In this document: positions 26,624-34,156 of the stretch, in pieces
Numbering within the stretch: the stretch's first letter is position 1
Layout: each line of letters starts with the position of its first letter
DNA from: Malaciobacter halophilus
Lineage (GTDB): Bacteria; Campylobacterota; Campylobacteria; Campylobacterales; Arcobacteraceae
Direction: 5' to 3'
NCBI RefSeq assembly: GCF_002837275.1
Contig: NZ_NXIF01000045.1
Coordinates: forward strand, 1-35,881
Length of the DNA stretch: 35,881 nucleotides
Position numbers and translations under genes: made by a program
The notes under the pieces: model-generated
What the model saw: the letters and a program-made list of their open reading frames with translations, nothing else
Told to the model about the DNA's origin: nothing
The model's database searches: none

Positions 26624-27064
26624 TTGAAAATAGATTTACAAAATAAAACATATATTACAAAAGCAGTTATTAATACATATTTTTTTGAAAATAGAAATAT
26701 AGCACTAGAAAAAAAACTTTTTCATAAAATTACACTTTTTTTAAAAGATTTTGATTCAGGCTTAGAGTATGAAGAAAATCCTGTTTATACCCAAATTATA
26801 TTGGATTGGTATAATTTGAAGTTGCCAAATCCATCAGAACTTCACGGTTTAGATTTAAGTCACAAAAACTATTGTAATGCAGAGGGGTCAATTTATCTTG
26901 GTTATGCTTATAATTGGTGTGATGTTGAATATCTAAGATTTTCAAAAAAGAGTGAAAACTCTTTTTTTATTGATGGTAAAATTAATATAGAGTTTGAAAA
27001 TGAGCAAATTGCTCAAAATGAAGAGTTTATTTTTAAAACAGTTTGTGTTTATGAAAATAACTAA
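26624..27064 (+). CDS. Hypothetical protein
   Basis: No family recognised. The 146-residue protein has no signal peptide or membrane segment and is rich in Asn, Glu and aromatic residues (for example YLGYAYNWCDVEYLRF, about residues 90-105), giving an impression of a mainly beta, cytoplasmic protein. There is no ATG in the N-terminal half; the TTG at 26624 is chosen because AAGG lies eight bases upstream. A GNAT gene begins 18 bases after its stop and is probably cotranscribed. An immunity or antitoxin role is not supported by anything visible. Confidence 0.65.
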   Translation: MKIDLQNKTYITKAVINTYFFENRNIALEKKLFHKITLFLKDFDSGLEYEENPVYTQIILDWYNLKLPNPSELHGLDLSHKNYCNAEGSIYLGYAYNWCDVEYLRFSKKSENSFFIDGKINIEFENEQIAQNEEFIFKTVCVYENN

Positions 27065-27082
27065 AATTATTAAAGTAAAAAA

Positions 27083-27565
27083 ATGACTATTACAACAGCG
27101 AAATTAGATGATGCTAAAAATATTGCAAAAATAATTACAAAAACATGGGAAACTGCATTTGAAGATATTGTGTCTTCTAAAGATAGTAAAAAAGATGAAA
27201 CTTTTCTTACAACTATTATGAAAAATAACATTTCAAAAAATTTAGAAAAAATTTTTATATTAAAAGATAAAAATAGAGTAGTTGGATTTATTTCTGGAGT
27301 TGAAACTAAGTGCTTAAGTACATATGAAATCAAAGGTTTATATATACTACCTAAGTACCAAGGACTAGGATATGGGAAAGTACTTCTTGATACAATAATA
27401 GAATATGCAAAACAGTTTTCTTATAAAAAGATTTATCTTCAAACCTTAAAAGGTGCAAAAAACAATATTTTTTATGAAAGATATGGATTTAAAATAGAAG
27501 ATGAATTTATGTTAAAACTTGGTAATAATAGTTATAAAGGTATTAGTTTTATTAAAAATATTTAA
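27083..27565 (+). CDS. GNAT-family N-acetyltransferase
   Basis: Acetyl-CoA-dependent transferase of 160 residues. The acetyl-CoA-binding motif A reads GLYILPKYQGLGYGKVLLD (about residues 89-107) with the QGLGYG loop, and motif B is YERYGFKIED (about 131-140). The N-terminal TAKLDDAKNIAKIIT is the usual GNAT first strand and helix. Substrate (small molecule, peptide or protein N-terminus) cannot be inferred. It is 18 bases downstream of the hypothetical gene at 26624. The ribosome binding site is weak (TTAAAGTAAAAAA), which would fit translational coupling. Confidence 0.85.
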   Translation: MTITTAKLDDAKNIAKIITKTWETAFEDIVSSKDSKKDETFLTTIMKNNISKNLEKIFILKDKNRVVGFISGVETKCLSTYEIKGLYILPKYQGLGYGKVLLDTIIEYAKQFSYKKIYLQTLKGAKNNIFYERYGFKIEDEFMLKLGNNSYKGISFIKNI

Positions 27566-27635
27566 TTTAGTAGTTTTAAAAGCTATTATCTAATTATTAA
27601 ATAATTTTTATTTAGGTAAACTTTTTAAAATTTAT

Positions 27636-27768
27636 TTCTCAGGGCAAGGTGAAATTCCTTACTGGTGGTAACTATAATGATATAGAAGTCCACGAGCGCT
27701 TTATTTATAAAGGTCAGCAGATTTGGTGAGAATCCAAAACCAACAGTTAAAGTCTGGATGGAAGAGAA
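27636..27768 (+). ncRNA. FMN riboswitch (RFN element)
   Basis: The conserved RFN segments appear in order: TTCTCAGGGCAAGGTGAAAT at the 5' end, ACTGGTGGTA, the AGTCCACGAGCG block, a variable stem, GGTCAGCAGATTTGGTGAGA, CCAAAACCAACAGT, and AGTCTGGATGGAAGAGAA at the 3' end. P1 pairs TTCTC (27636-27640) with GAGAA (27764-27768). In this element class FMN binding lowers expression of riboflavin synthesis or transport genes. It is about 100 bases upstream of the truncated ribB, and no other gene lies between. All recognisable aptamer blocks look intact. Confidence 0.95.
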
Positions 27769-27824
27769 AATAGTATTTATCTTTTTATTGTTAAATTATT
27801 AGGATAATATTGCTTTTTGCATTA

Positions 27825-27861
27825 GCCCTGATTCAATAAGTTTTACTTTAAAATAAAGGTA
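27825..27861 (+). promoter_or_regulatory. Expression platform of the FMN riboswitch
   Basis: GCCCTGA at 27825-27831 is the exact complement of TCAGGGC at 27639-27645 in the aptamer 5' strand, so it can pair with it when FMN is absent. Downstream, TACTTTA/TAAAGGTA (about 27844-27861) forms a small hairpin that covers the AAAGG ribosome binding site (27855-27859). No T-run terminator is present. This points to translational control; the alternative pairing is inference from complementarity. Confidence 0.6.
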
Positions 27862-27869
27862 TTACTAAA

Positions 27870-28328
27870 ATGAATCAATCTCTTATGAAAAATGATTTTA
27901 AGTTAAAAGTTCAAGAGCTTAATTTAACTATGATGACCAAGGATAATAATTCAAAATTTCAAACACCATTTACTATTTCAATTGAAGCAAAAGATAATAT
28001 AACAACAGGTGTTAGTGCAAAAGATAGAGTTACTACTATAAAAGCAGCAATTTCACAAAATGGAAAATCAAAAATAATCTCTCCTGGGCATATTTTTCCT
28101 TTAAGAGCAAATGAAAAAGGTGTATTAGGCAGACAAGGACATACTGAAGCTAGTATTGACTTGATGAAATTGTCTAAACTTGAGCCTTGTGCTGTTTTAT
28201 GTGAGATTACAAATCCAGACGGAACAATGGCAAAAGGTAATCAAATAAAAGAGTTCTCAAAAAAATACAGTATGCCAGTAATTAGTGTTGATGATATTAT
28301 AAGATATTTGAAATATTATAGTATCTAA
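27870..28328 (+). CDS. ribB: Truncated 3,4-dihydroxy-2-butanone 4-phosphate synthase (RibB) lacking the N-terminal catalytic loop
   Basis: RibB normally converts ribulose 5-phosphate to the four-carbon riboflavin precursor. This 152-residue protein starts MNQSL like proteobacterial RibB and then joins directly to the middle of the enzyme (LNLTMMTKDNN, residues about 20-30). About 65 residues are missing, including the DDEDRENEGD acidic loop that supplies catalytic and metal-binding residues. The rest is well kept: ITTGVSAKDRVTTIKAA, PGHIFPLRA, GHTEASIDL (metal His) and AVLCEITNPDGTMAKG. An in-frame stop at 27849 rules out a longer frame from upstream, and no DDEDRENEG-like code occurs in any frame between 27566 and 27870. 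AAAGG precedes the ATG. Either a decayed copy or a repurposed protein. Confidence 0.8.
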   Translation: MNQSLMKNDFKLKVQELNLTMMTKDNNSKFQTPFTISIEAKDNITTGVSAKDRVTTIKAAISQNGKSKIISPGHIFPLRANEKGVLGRQGHTEASIDLMKLSKLEPCAVLCEITNPDGTMAKGNQIKEFSKKYSMPVISVDDIIRYLKYYSI

Positions 28329-28483
28329 AGAGCCCTTTTTTTCATGTATCACTTAAAAAATTATATTTAAAAGTTTAATAAAAAATTTATTTACTTTAAA
28401 CTTTTTTTTATGATATAATTTTTTTTTTATAAGTTTATTATAAATTAGTTATTATTTTTTTGCATTATTCACAAGGAGATTTA

Positions 28484-29824
28484 ATGTTAGTGTTTATTTT
28501 GTTGATTGCAATTGCCTTTATTGTTTTTGCTACGAGTAAGCTAAAGTTACATCCATTTATAGCATTACTTATTGCAGCATATGGAATTGCAGTAAGTGTA
28601 GGTATGGGGTACACTGAAATAGCTACTACTATAACAAAAGGTTTTGGTGGTATTCTTGCATACATAGGTATAGTAATAGTATTAGGTACAATAATTGGAG
28701 TAATACTTGAGAAAAGTGGTGCTGCTATTAAAATGGCAGATGTAATACTTAAAATTGTTGGAAAAAAGCGACCTGTTCTTGCAATGTCAATAATAGGATA
28801 TATTGTTTCTGTTCCTGTTTTCTGTGATAGTGGATTTGTTATTTTAAATGCACTAAAACGTTCAATGGTTAGACAATTAAAAGTTTCAGGTGTTGCCATG
28901 AGTGTTGCTTTAGCAACTGGTCTTTTTGCGACACATACTTTAGTTCCACCAACTCCAGGGCCAATTGCTGCAGCTGGAAACTTGATGGTAGATAACTTAG
29001 GTCTTGTGATTATTTTTGGTATCTTAATATCAATTATTACTATGTTAGCAGGTTATTTTTGGGCTGTACGCTCTGGTAAAATTTATACAAATGGTGAAGA
29101 TTCACTTGTGGATTTAGAAAAAGATAGTGAAGTTTTAGAAAAGTATGGAGAGTTACCAAGTACTTTTAAAGCTTTTGCTCCTATTTTTATACCAATTTTA
29201 CTTATGGCAGTTGCAAGTATTGTAAAGCTTCTATTTGCAGATATGAGCGATACTATTTTATATAAACTGTTTATCTTTTTAGGTAATCCTACAAATGCAC
29301 TATTTATTGGACTTTTGTTTGCTACAATGCTTTTACCAAAATTTGATGAAGAGAGATTATCTGGTTGGGTTGGAGAAGGTATTAAAAATGCAGGTGAAAT
29401 ATTAATTATTACTGGTTCAGGTGGTGCTTTAGGTGCTGTATTAAAAGCTAGTGGAATTGGTACATATTTAGGTGATGCTTTGCAAACCTTAAGTCTTGGT
29501 ATTCTTGTACCTTTTATAATTTCTGCTGCATTAAAATCAGCTCAAGGTTCTTCTACAACTGCATTGGTAGTTACATCAACTATAATTTATCCTTTACTTG
29601 CAAACTTAGGATTAGATAGTGAGATGGGAAAAGTTTTAACTGTTATGGCTATTGGAGCAGGAGCTATGACTGTTAGTCATGCAAATGATAGTTTCTTCTG
29701 GGTTGTTTCTAGATTTAGTCAAATGGACGTAGCAACTGCTTATAAATCTTATACAATGGCTACTTTAGTTCAAGGTTTAGTAACAATTGCAATTGTTTAT
29801 ATTTTAGCAGGTATTTTACTTTAA
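28484..29824 (+). CDS. GntP-family gluconate/organic-acid permease
   Basis: Inner-membrane proton symporter of 446 residues with about 12-14 hydrophobic segments. Family marks are KLHPFIALLIAAYGIAVSVGMG near the start (shown for its conserved HPF), LGTIIGVILEKSGAA, VPVFCDSGFVIL, the THTLVPPTPGPIAAA loop, and the C-terminal AGAMTVSHANDSFFWVVS. The ATG at 28484 is preferred to an in-frame TTG at 28460 because AAGGAG lies at 28473-28478. Gluconate, glycerate or another sugar acid are possible substrates; no kinase or dehydratase gene is next to it to decide. It is followed by a strong terminator. Confidence 0.9.
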   Translation: MLVFILLIAIAFIVFATSKLKLHPFIALLIAAYGIAVSVGMGYTEIATTITKGFGGILAYIGIVIVLGTIIGVILEKSGAAIKMADVILKIVGKKRPVLAMSIIGYIVSVPVFCDSGFVILNALKRSMVRQLKVSGVAMSVALATGLFATHTLVPPTPGPIAAAGNLMVDNLGLVIIFGILISIITMLAGYFWAVRSGKIYTNGEDSLVDLEKDSEVLEKYGELPSTFKAFAPIFIPILLMAVASIVKLLFADMSDTILYKLFIFLGNPTNALFIGLLFATMLLPKFDEERLSGWVGEGIKNAGEILIITGSGGALGAVLKASGIGTYLGDALQTLSLGILVPFIISAALKSAQGSSTTALVVTSTIIYPLLANLGLDSEMGKVLTVMAIGAGAMTVSHANDSFFWVVSRFSQMDVATAYKSYTMATLVQGLVTIAIVYILAGILL

Positions 29825-29828
29825 TATT

Positions 29829-29860
29829 AAAAGTGCTAGTAAAATTACTAGCACTTTTAA
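29829..29860. terminator. Bidirectional intrinsic terminator after the GntP gene
   Basis: A 13-bp stem AAAAGTGCTAGTA, loop AAAT, TACTAGCACTTTT (29829-29858) lies between the convergent permease gene and a small - strand gene, whose stop codon it reaches. Confidence 0.85.
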
Positions 29861-30069
29861 ATATTTAGCAATGATTTGATATTTATAACCAAACCTTTGC
29901 TTTTAAATTTTGGTAAAAGATTTATTAAAGACTCTTCTCCATGTAATGAAATGTGTTCTTTTATTAGTTCTGTTTTTGTATCTGAGTTTAATATCAACTC
30001 TTCTACTTTTAAAGCATCATTAGATTTTACAGCTTGTAAAAGTTGTAAAGATAGAGGAATAAAAGTCAT
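29857..30069 (-). CDS. Small hypothetical protein
   Basis: A 70-residue soluble protein (MTFIPLSLQLLQAVKSND...), mainly helical, rich in Leu and Lys, with no recognised family. It is called real because AAAAGGAC sits before the ATG, the reading frame runs exactly into a shared terminator, and its composition is protein-like, with amphipathic Leu spacing. An overlapping open frame on the + strand (29876-30103) has no ribosome binding site and is taken as its shadow. Context does not suggest a role. Confidence 0.6.
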   Translation of the reverse strand: MTFIPLSLQLLQAVKSNDALKVEELILNSDTKTELIKEHISLHGEESLINLLPKFKSKGLVINIKSLLNI

Positions 30070-30171
30070 TTTTGTCCTTTTTTATATTTTATTGATGGAA
30101 TAATGACTATTTATTACTTAATATTTATTTATTTTATTGTTACCAAATTGTAATCAAAATTTATTGTAGTT

Positions 30172-30208
30172 TTATAAAAAAGGTTAAAGTACTTTTTGTA
30201 CATTAACC
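30172..30208 (-). terminator. Intrinsic terminator overlapping the end of a small gene
   Basis: GGTTAAtGTAC and GTACtTTAACC pair (30182-30208, one mismatch, loop of five) and the - strand continues into TTTTTT (30181-30174). The stem includes the stop codon of the small gene at 30203. Confidence 0.75.
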
Positions 30209-30478
30209 CTCGACTTTTTCAATAATTTTTTCAATATTTTCAATAGTATATTGGTGACCTTCAATTGCTTTATCATATGCAATATATCTTTTAGTATATA
30301 CAGGTTCATGATAAAGTATTTTATTGTCTTCTTTTTTAAATACCATAGTTTCATATACATATACATTTTCATGTTGATTAAGCCATGCATGTCTTACATG
30401 CATTTTTATTGTAGATATAAAATATCTTTTGTTTTTTACTGTTGAAATGTGTTTTAATTCTAAATCGTGAAATTTCAT
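30203..30478 (-). CDS. Small hypothetical protein
   Basis: A 91-residue protein without signal peptide or membrane segment, starting MKFHDLELKHISTVKNKRYF. It is rich in His, Lys and Tyr (for example KMHVRHAWLNQHENVYVYE, about residues 25-43), and shows no family I recognise. AGGAG seven bases before the ATG and a terminator hairpin overlapping the stop codon support it as a real, separately ended gene. It is oriented away from bioA, whose promoter region shares the 137-base gap. Frames on the other strand and in the other - frame here are shadows. Confidence 0.75.
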   Translation of the reverse strand: MKFHDLELKHISTVKNKRYFISTIKMHVRHAWLNQHENVYVYETMVFKKEDNKILYHEPVYTKRYIAYDKAIEGHQYTIENIEKIIEKVEG

Positions 30479-30574
30479 TTTAATCTCCTAAGATTCGCAT
30501 TATACTATTTTATTTTTATAATAAAATGATATTATACTTTCATTTGCATTAATTCAAAAAGTTGTTACAAACTA

Positions 30575-30610
30575 AATTTACGATAAAATCGATAAAAAAG
30601 CAGAAAGGAT
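30575..30610 (+). promoter_or_regulatory. Likely bioA promoter and ribosome binding site
   Basis: TACGATAAAAT at about 30579-30589 resembles the -10 of Campylobacterota sigma70 promoters; no clear -35 is visible. GAAAGGA at 30603-30609 lies seven bases before the TTG at 30616 and decides that unusual start. No BirA-type operator palindrome was recognised. Confidence 0.5.
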
Positions 30611-30615
30611 AATAT

Positions 30616-31881
30616 TTGAACTGGTTAGATATAGATAAACAACATGTTTGGCACCCTTATAACTCTTTACCTTCTACTACTGAGATTTTGCCTGTAAAAA
30701 GAACTGATAAAACATCAATTTTTTTAGAGGATGATACAGAGCTAATAGATGGTATGAGTTCATGGTGGAGTGCGATTCATGGTTATAATCATCCAAAATT
30801 AAATGAAGCAATTAAAAAACAAGTAGAGATTATGCCTCATATTATGTTTGGTGGGATGACCCATGAAAATGCAGCAACTTTGTCAAAACTCTTAGTTGAT
30901 TTAACTGGCTTAAATAGTGTGTTTTTATGTGATAGTGGTTCAGTATCTGTTGAAGTTGCTTTAAAAACTGCTATTCAATACCAAGAAGCAAAAGGATTAA
31001 AAAAATATAAATTTATAGCTTGTGAAAATGCATATCATGGAGATACTCTTGCAGCAATGAGTGTATGTGACCCAAATAATTCTATGCATAGTATTTATGG
31101 TTCTTATTTACCAAAACATATATTTACAAAAGCTCCAGATATAGGTTTTTATACAGATTGTAGTGAGGCTATTAGTGAATTAGAAAAAACATTTCAAAAT
31201 CATCATCATGAGGTTGCAGGATTTATAATTGAACCAATTGTTCAAGGAGCAGGAGGTATGAGAGTTTATAATCCAGAGTTTTTAATAAAAGCAAAAGAGC
31301 TTTGTGAAAAATATGATATTTTATTAATTACTGATGAAATTGCAACAGGTTTTGGACATACTGGAAAAATGTTTGCTGTTGAGCATGCAAATATAAAACC
31401 AGATATTATGACAGTAGGTAAAGGACTTACAGGTGGTTATATGACAATGGCTGCGATGATTACTTCTAAAAAAGTAAGTGATACTATTTCAAACTCTTCT
31501 CTTGGTATTTTAATGCATGGACCAACTTTTATGGGAAATCCTTTAGCTTGTTCTGTGGCTATTGAAAGTATAAAACTTCTATTAGAATCGCCTTGGCAAG
31601 AAAGAGTAAAAAATATTGAGAATATCTTTTTTGAAGAATTAAAAGAAGCAAAAGAGTTAAAACTTGTAAAAAATACAAGAAATATAGGTGCTATTGGAGT
31701 AATAGAACTTCATGACAGCTCTTATGCACAAGCTATACAAGACTATTGTGTTGAGCATGGCGTATGGATAAGACCTTTTGGAAAGCTAATCTATTCAATT
31801 GTTGCTTATACTATTAAAGATGAAGATTTAAGAAAAATTGTAAGAGTTATGATAGAGGCAATTAAATCTATAAAGAGTTAA
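30616..31881 (+). CDS. bioA: Adenosylmethionine-8-amino-7-oxononanoate aminotransferase
   Basis: PLP enzyme that transfers the amino group of S-adenosylmethionine to KAPA, giving DAPA in biotin synthesis. The 421 residues open with the BioA signature HVWHPYNSL, then DGMSSWWSAIHGYNHP (about residues 50-65), SGSVSVEVALKTAIQY, the PLP-binding DEIATGFGHTG and the catalytic Lys in TVGKGLTGGYM (about residues 268-278). The start is TTG, supported by GAAAGGA and by the family start position; there is no ATG at the right place. No bioB, bioD or bioF is in the window. A NUDIX gene follows after one base, so the two are coupled. Confidence 0.95.
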   Translation: MNWLDIDKQHVWHPYNSLPSTTEILPVKRTDKTSIFLEDDTELIDGMSSWWSAIHGYNHPKLNEAIKKQVEIMPHIMFGGMTHENAATLSKLLVDLTGLNSVFLCDSGSVSVEVALKTAIQYQEAKGLKKYKFIACENAYHGDTLAAMSVCDPNNSMHSIYGSYLPKHIFTKAPDIGFYTDCSEAISELEKTFQNHHHEVAGFIIEPIVQGAGGMRVYNPEFLIKAKELCEKYDILLITDEIATGFGHTGKMFAVEHANIKPDIMTVGKGLTGGYMTMAAMITSKKVSDTISNSSLGILMHGPTFMGNPLACSVAIESIKLLLESPWQERVKNIENIFFEELKEAKELKLVKNTRNIGAIGVIELHDSSYAQAIQDYCVEHGVWIRPFGKLIYSIVAYTIKDEDLRKIVRVMIEAIKSIKS

Positions 31882-31882
31882 T

Positions 31883-32539
31883 ATGAAGAAAAAAGATTTA
31901 AAGAAAATGCTTAAGAATCTTCCTAAATATCCTGGGGTTTTAGGAAGAGATAGGTTTTTTAATTCTGCTGTTTTGATACCTTTAGTTAAAAAAAATGGTC
32001 AGTATCATATTCTTTTTCAAAAAAGAGCAGCAAATATTAGACAAGGTGGAGATATATGTTTTCCTGGTGGAGGCTTTGAAAAAGATTTAGATAAAGATTT
32101 TAAAGATACTGCATTAAGAGAGACAAAAGAAGAGCTTGGAATAGGCAAAAAAGATATTAAAATCTTAGGTCAACTTGATACTATGGTAGCTCCCATGGGT
32201 GCTGTTGTTGAGATTTTTGTAGCAGTAGTAAAAAAAAGAGCTTTAAAAACTATGAAAATCGACAAAAACGAAGTAGAAAAAGCTTTTTTGATTCCATTGT
32301 CTTTTTTTAAGAAAAATAAACCAAAAGAGTACACTTTAAGAAGTGAAGTAAAACCTTTTCATATAAATGAAGATGGAGAAAAAGAGGTTTATTTTCCAGT
32401 AGAAGAGCTAAATCTTCCAAAATTTTATAGAAAACCTTGGGGAAATAAAAGACATAAAGTTTGGGTATATAAATATAAAGGTGAAGTTATTTGGGGAATG
32501 ACTTCTGTGATATTAATAGATTTTTTAAATAAATATTAA
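31883..32539 (+). CDS. NUDIX hydrolase, CoA pyrophosphatase type
   Basis: Predicted CoA/acyl-CoA diphosphatase, 218 residues. The segment LFQKRAANIRQGGDICFPGG (about residues 36-55) matches the CoA-specific UPF0035 signature that precedes the Nudix box, and the box continues to TALRETKEELGI (about residues 67-78) with the catalytic REx2-3EE. A longer insertion between the Gly-Gly and the Arg-Glu is usual for this subgroup. It is one base after bioA and nine bases before the FAH-family gene. It would recycle CoA or NADH in the cytoplasm; a different nucleotide substrate is possible. Confidence 0.82.
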   Translation: MKKKDLKKMLKNLPKYPGVLGRDRFFNSAVLIPLVKKNGQYHILFQKRAANIRQGGDICFPGGGFEKDLDKDFKDTALRETKEELGIGKKDIKILGQLDTMVAPMGAVVEIFVAVVKKRALKTMKIDKNEVEKAFLIPLSFFKKNKPKEYTLRSEVKPFHINEDGEKEVYFPVEELNLPKFYRKPWGNKRHKVWVYKYKGEVIWGMTSVILIDFLNKY

Positions 32540-32548
32540 AGTAGATAA

Positions 32549-33166
32549 ATGAATAGTATAATATTAGATAATAATACAAAAATAGTACCATCAAAAGTTG
32601 TTTGTATAGGTAGAAATTATAGTGAGCATATTAAAGAATTAAACAATGAAGTACCTGAAGAGATGGTATTTTTTATAAAACCAAACTCATCAATTTCAAA
32701 TAGTTTAGTTTTCCCTCGTGGTAATAGTTCATGCCATTATGAAGCAGAAATCTCATTTTTGATTGAAGAAAATAAAATAAGTGCAGTTGGTTTTGGATTG
32801 GATTTAACTTTAAGACAAACTCAAACAAAACTTAAAAAAGCAGGTCTTCCTTGGGAAAGAGCAAAAGCTTTTAGAAACTCAGCTGTTTTTTCAAAATTTA
32901 TATCTTTTAGTGAAGATATAAACAGCTTAGAGATTGAACTTTATATAAATAATGAACTAAGACAAAAAGGTGATGTATCCATGATGATACATAAACCAAA
33001 TGAGATTATAAAAGAAGTAAATAATTTTTTAGATTTTGAGGATGGGGATATTTTAATGACAGGAACACCTAAAGGTGTTGGAGAGTTTAAAGTAGGGGAT
33101 AAATTTACAGGAAAAATTTTATATAAAAGTAAGCTTTTAATAGAAATTTCACTAGAAGTTAGTTGA
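32549..33166 (+). CDS. Fumarylacetoacetate hydrolase family protein
   Basis: Metal-dependent hydrolase/isomerase/decarboxylase of the FAH fold, 205 residues, close to the YcgM/FAHD1 type. Marks are KVVCIGRNYSEHIKELNNEV (about residues 14-33), MVFFIKPNSSI, the metal ligands in YEAEISFLIEE (Glu pair), and the ending DILMTGTPKGVGEFKVGD. Short members of this family act on oxaloacetate-like or acylpyruvate compounds; the substrate here is unknown. The ribosome binding site is weak, so translation may depend on coupling to the NUDIX gene nine bases upstream. A promoterless position suggests a bioA-nudix-FAH transcript. Confidence 0.85.
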   Translation: MNSIILDNNTKIVPSKVVCIGRNYSEHIKELNNEVPEEMVFFIKPNSSISNSLVFPRGNSSCHYEAEISFLIEENKISAVGFGLDLTLRQTQTKLKKAGLPWERAKAFRNSAVFSKFISFSEDINSLEIELYINNELRQKGDVSMMIHKPNEIIKEVNNFLDFEDGDILMTGTPKGVGEFKVGDKFTGKILYKSKLLIEISLEVS

Positions 33167-33268
33167 AAATTTAAAATAGATTAAAAGTACAAGTTATTTT
33201 AATTATTAATTCTATTTGTTGTTTTATTTGATATGATTCGAATAATTATGTTATCGAAGGTAAAATAG

Positions 33269-34126
33269 ATGAACTACAATGAATTAACAGAAGATGAAAA
33301 GTACGTAATAGAACAAAAAGGTACTGAAAAACCATTTTCTGGAAGATATAATGATTTTTATGAAGAGGGTATTTATAAATGTAAAAAATGTGGAAAACCT
33401 CTTTATAAATCAAAAGATAAATTCTCTTCTGGTTGTGGATGGCCAAGCTTTGATGATGAAATTAAAGAAGCAGTAAAAAAAGTACCTGATAGAGATGGAA
33501 GAAGAATGGAGATTGTTTGTGCAAATTGTGATGCACACTTAGGACATGTTTTTGAAGGTGAAGGTTTTACTCCTAAAAATACTAGGCATTGTGTAAACTC
33601 AATCTCTTTAGTTTTTGATAGCAAGCAAAAATGTTGTGAAAATCATAGTATTGCTTATTTTGCAGCTGGATGTTTTTGGGGAGTAGAGCATTACTTTAAA
33701 AAGCTTGATGGTGTTTATAGTGTTGTTTCTGGATATATGGGTGGAGATGATTCTAGTACTCCTACTTATGAAAGTGTTTGTAGTGGCATGACTGGACATT
33801 TAGAAGCTGTAAAAGTTGAGTATGATTGTTGTGAGATAACTTATGAAGAGTTAGTTAAGTATTTTTTTGAAATTCATGATTTTACTCAAACAAATGGACA
33901 AGGTCCAGATATAGGAAACCAATACTTATCAGCAATATTTTATATAGATGATAAACAAAGAAAAACAGCTATGAAAGTTATTGATATTTTAAGTGAAAAG
34001 GGCTATTTAGTAGCTACAACACTATATGATGCTTCTAAGTTTTATGAAGCAGAAGATTATCATCAAAACTATTATGAAAGAACGGGGAAAATCCCTTATT
34101 GTCACTCTTTTAAAAAGATATTTTAA
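33269..34126 (+). CDS. msrBA: Peptide methionine sulfoxide reductase, MsrB-MsrA fusion
   Basis: Bifunctional repair enzyme of 285 residues for oxidised methionine. The N-terminal MsrB domain (about residues 1-115) has zinc cysteines CKKC and CANC, GCGWPSFDD, and the catalytic cysteine in RHCVNSISL. The C-terminal MsrA domain (about residues 125-285) has the catalytic GCFWGVEHYF, then GYMGGDDSSTPTYE, GHLEAVKVEYD and the DYHQNYYERT ending. Both active sites look complete. The order B then A is the reverse of the better-known MsrA-MsrB fusions. No signal peptide is present, so it should act in the cytoplasm. It has its own 102-base upstream gap. Confidence 0.94.
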   Translation: MNYNELTEDEKYVIEQKGTEKPFSGRYNDFYEEGIYKCKKCGKPLYKSKDKFSSGCGWPSFDDEIKEAVKKVPDRDGRRMEIVCANCDAHLGHVFEGEGFTPKNTRHCVNSISLVFDSKQKCCENHSIAYFAAGCFWGVEHYFKKLDGVYSVVSGYMGGDDSSTPTYESVCSGMTGHLEAVKVEYDCCEITYEELVKYFFEIHDFTQTNGQGPDIGNQYLSAIFYIDDKQRKTAMKVIDILSEKGYLVATTLYDASKFYEAEDYHQNYYERTGKIPYCHSFKKIF

Positions 34127-34156
34127 AATAGAGAGGAAGTCTCTCTATTTTATTTT
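34124..34156. terminator. Bidirectional intrinsic terminator after msrBA
   Basis: TTTT-AAAATAGAGAG, loop GAAGT, CTCTCTATTTTA (stem 34124-34152) lies between convergent genes and reaches the stop codons on both sides, with T-rich sequence following in both directions. Confidence 0.8.

Noticed and set aside
26624-27565. GNAT toxin-antitoxin module
   Set aside because: GNAT toxins usually follow a short ribbon-helix-helix (DUF1778) antitoxin; the 146-residue upstream protein shows no such fold or basic N-terminus.
28465-28899. A 144-codon - strand frame opposite the GntP gene
   Set aside because: Antisense shadow of a conserved permease; Ile/Pro/Thr-rich with no start signal.
29876-30103. + strand frame of 75 codons overlapping the small - strand gene
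   Set aside because: No ribosome binding site, begins within the terminator region, while the - strand frame has AAAAGGAC and ends at the shared terminator.
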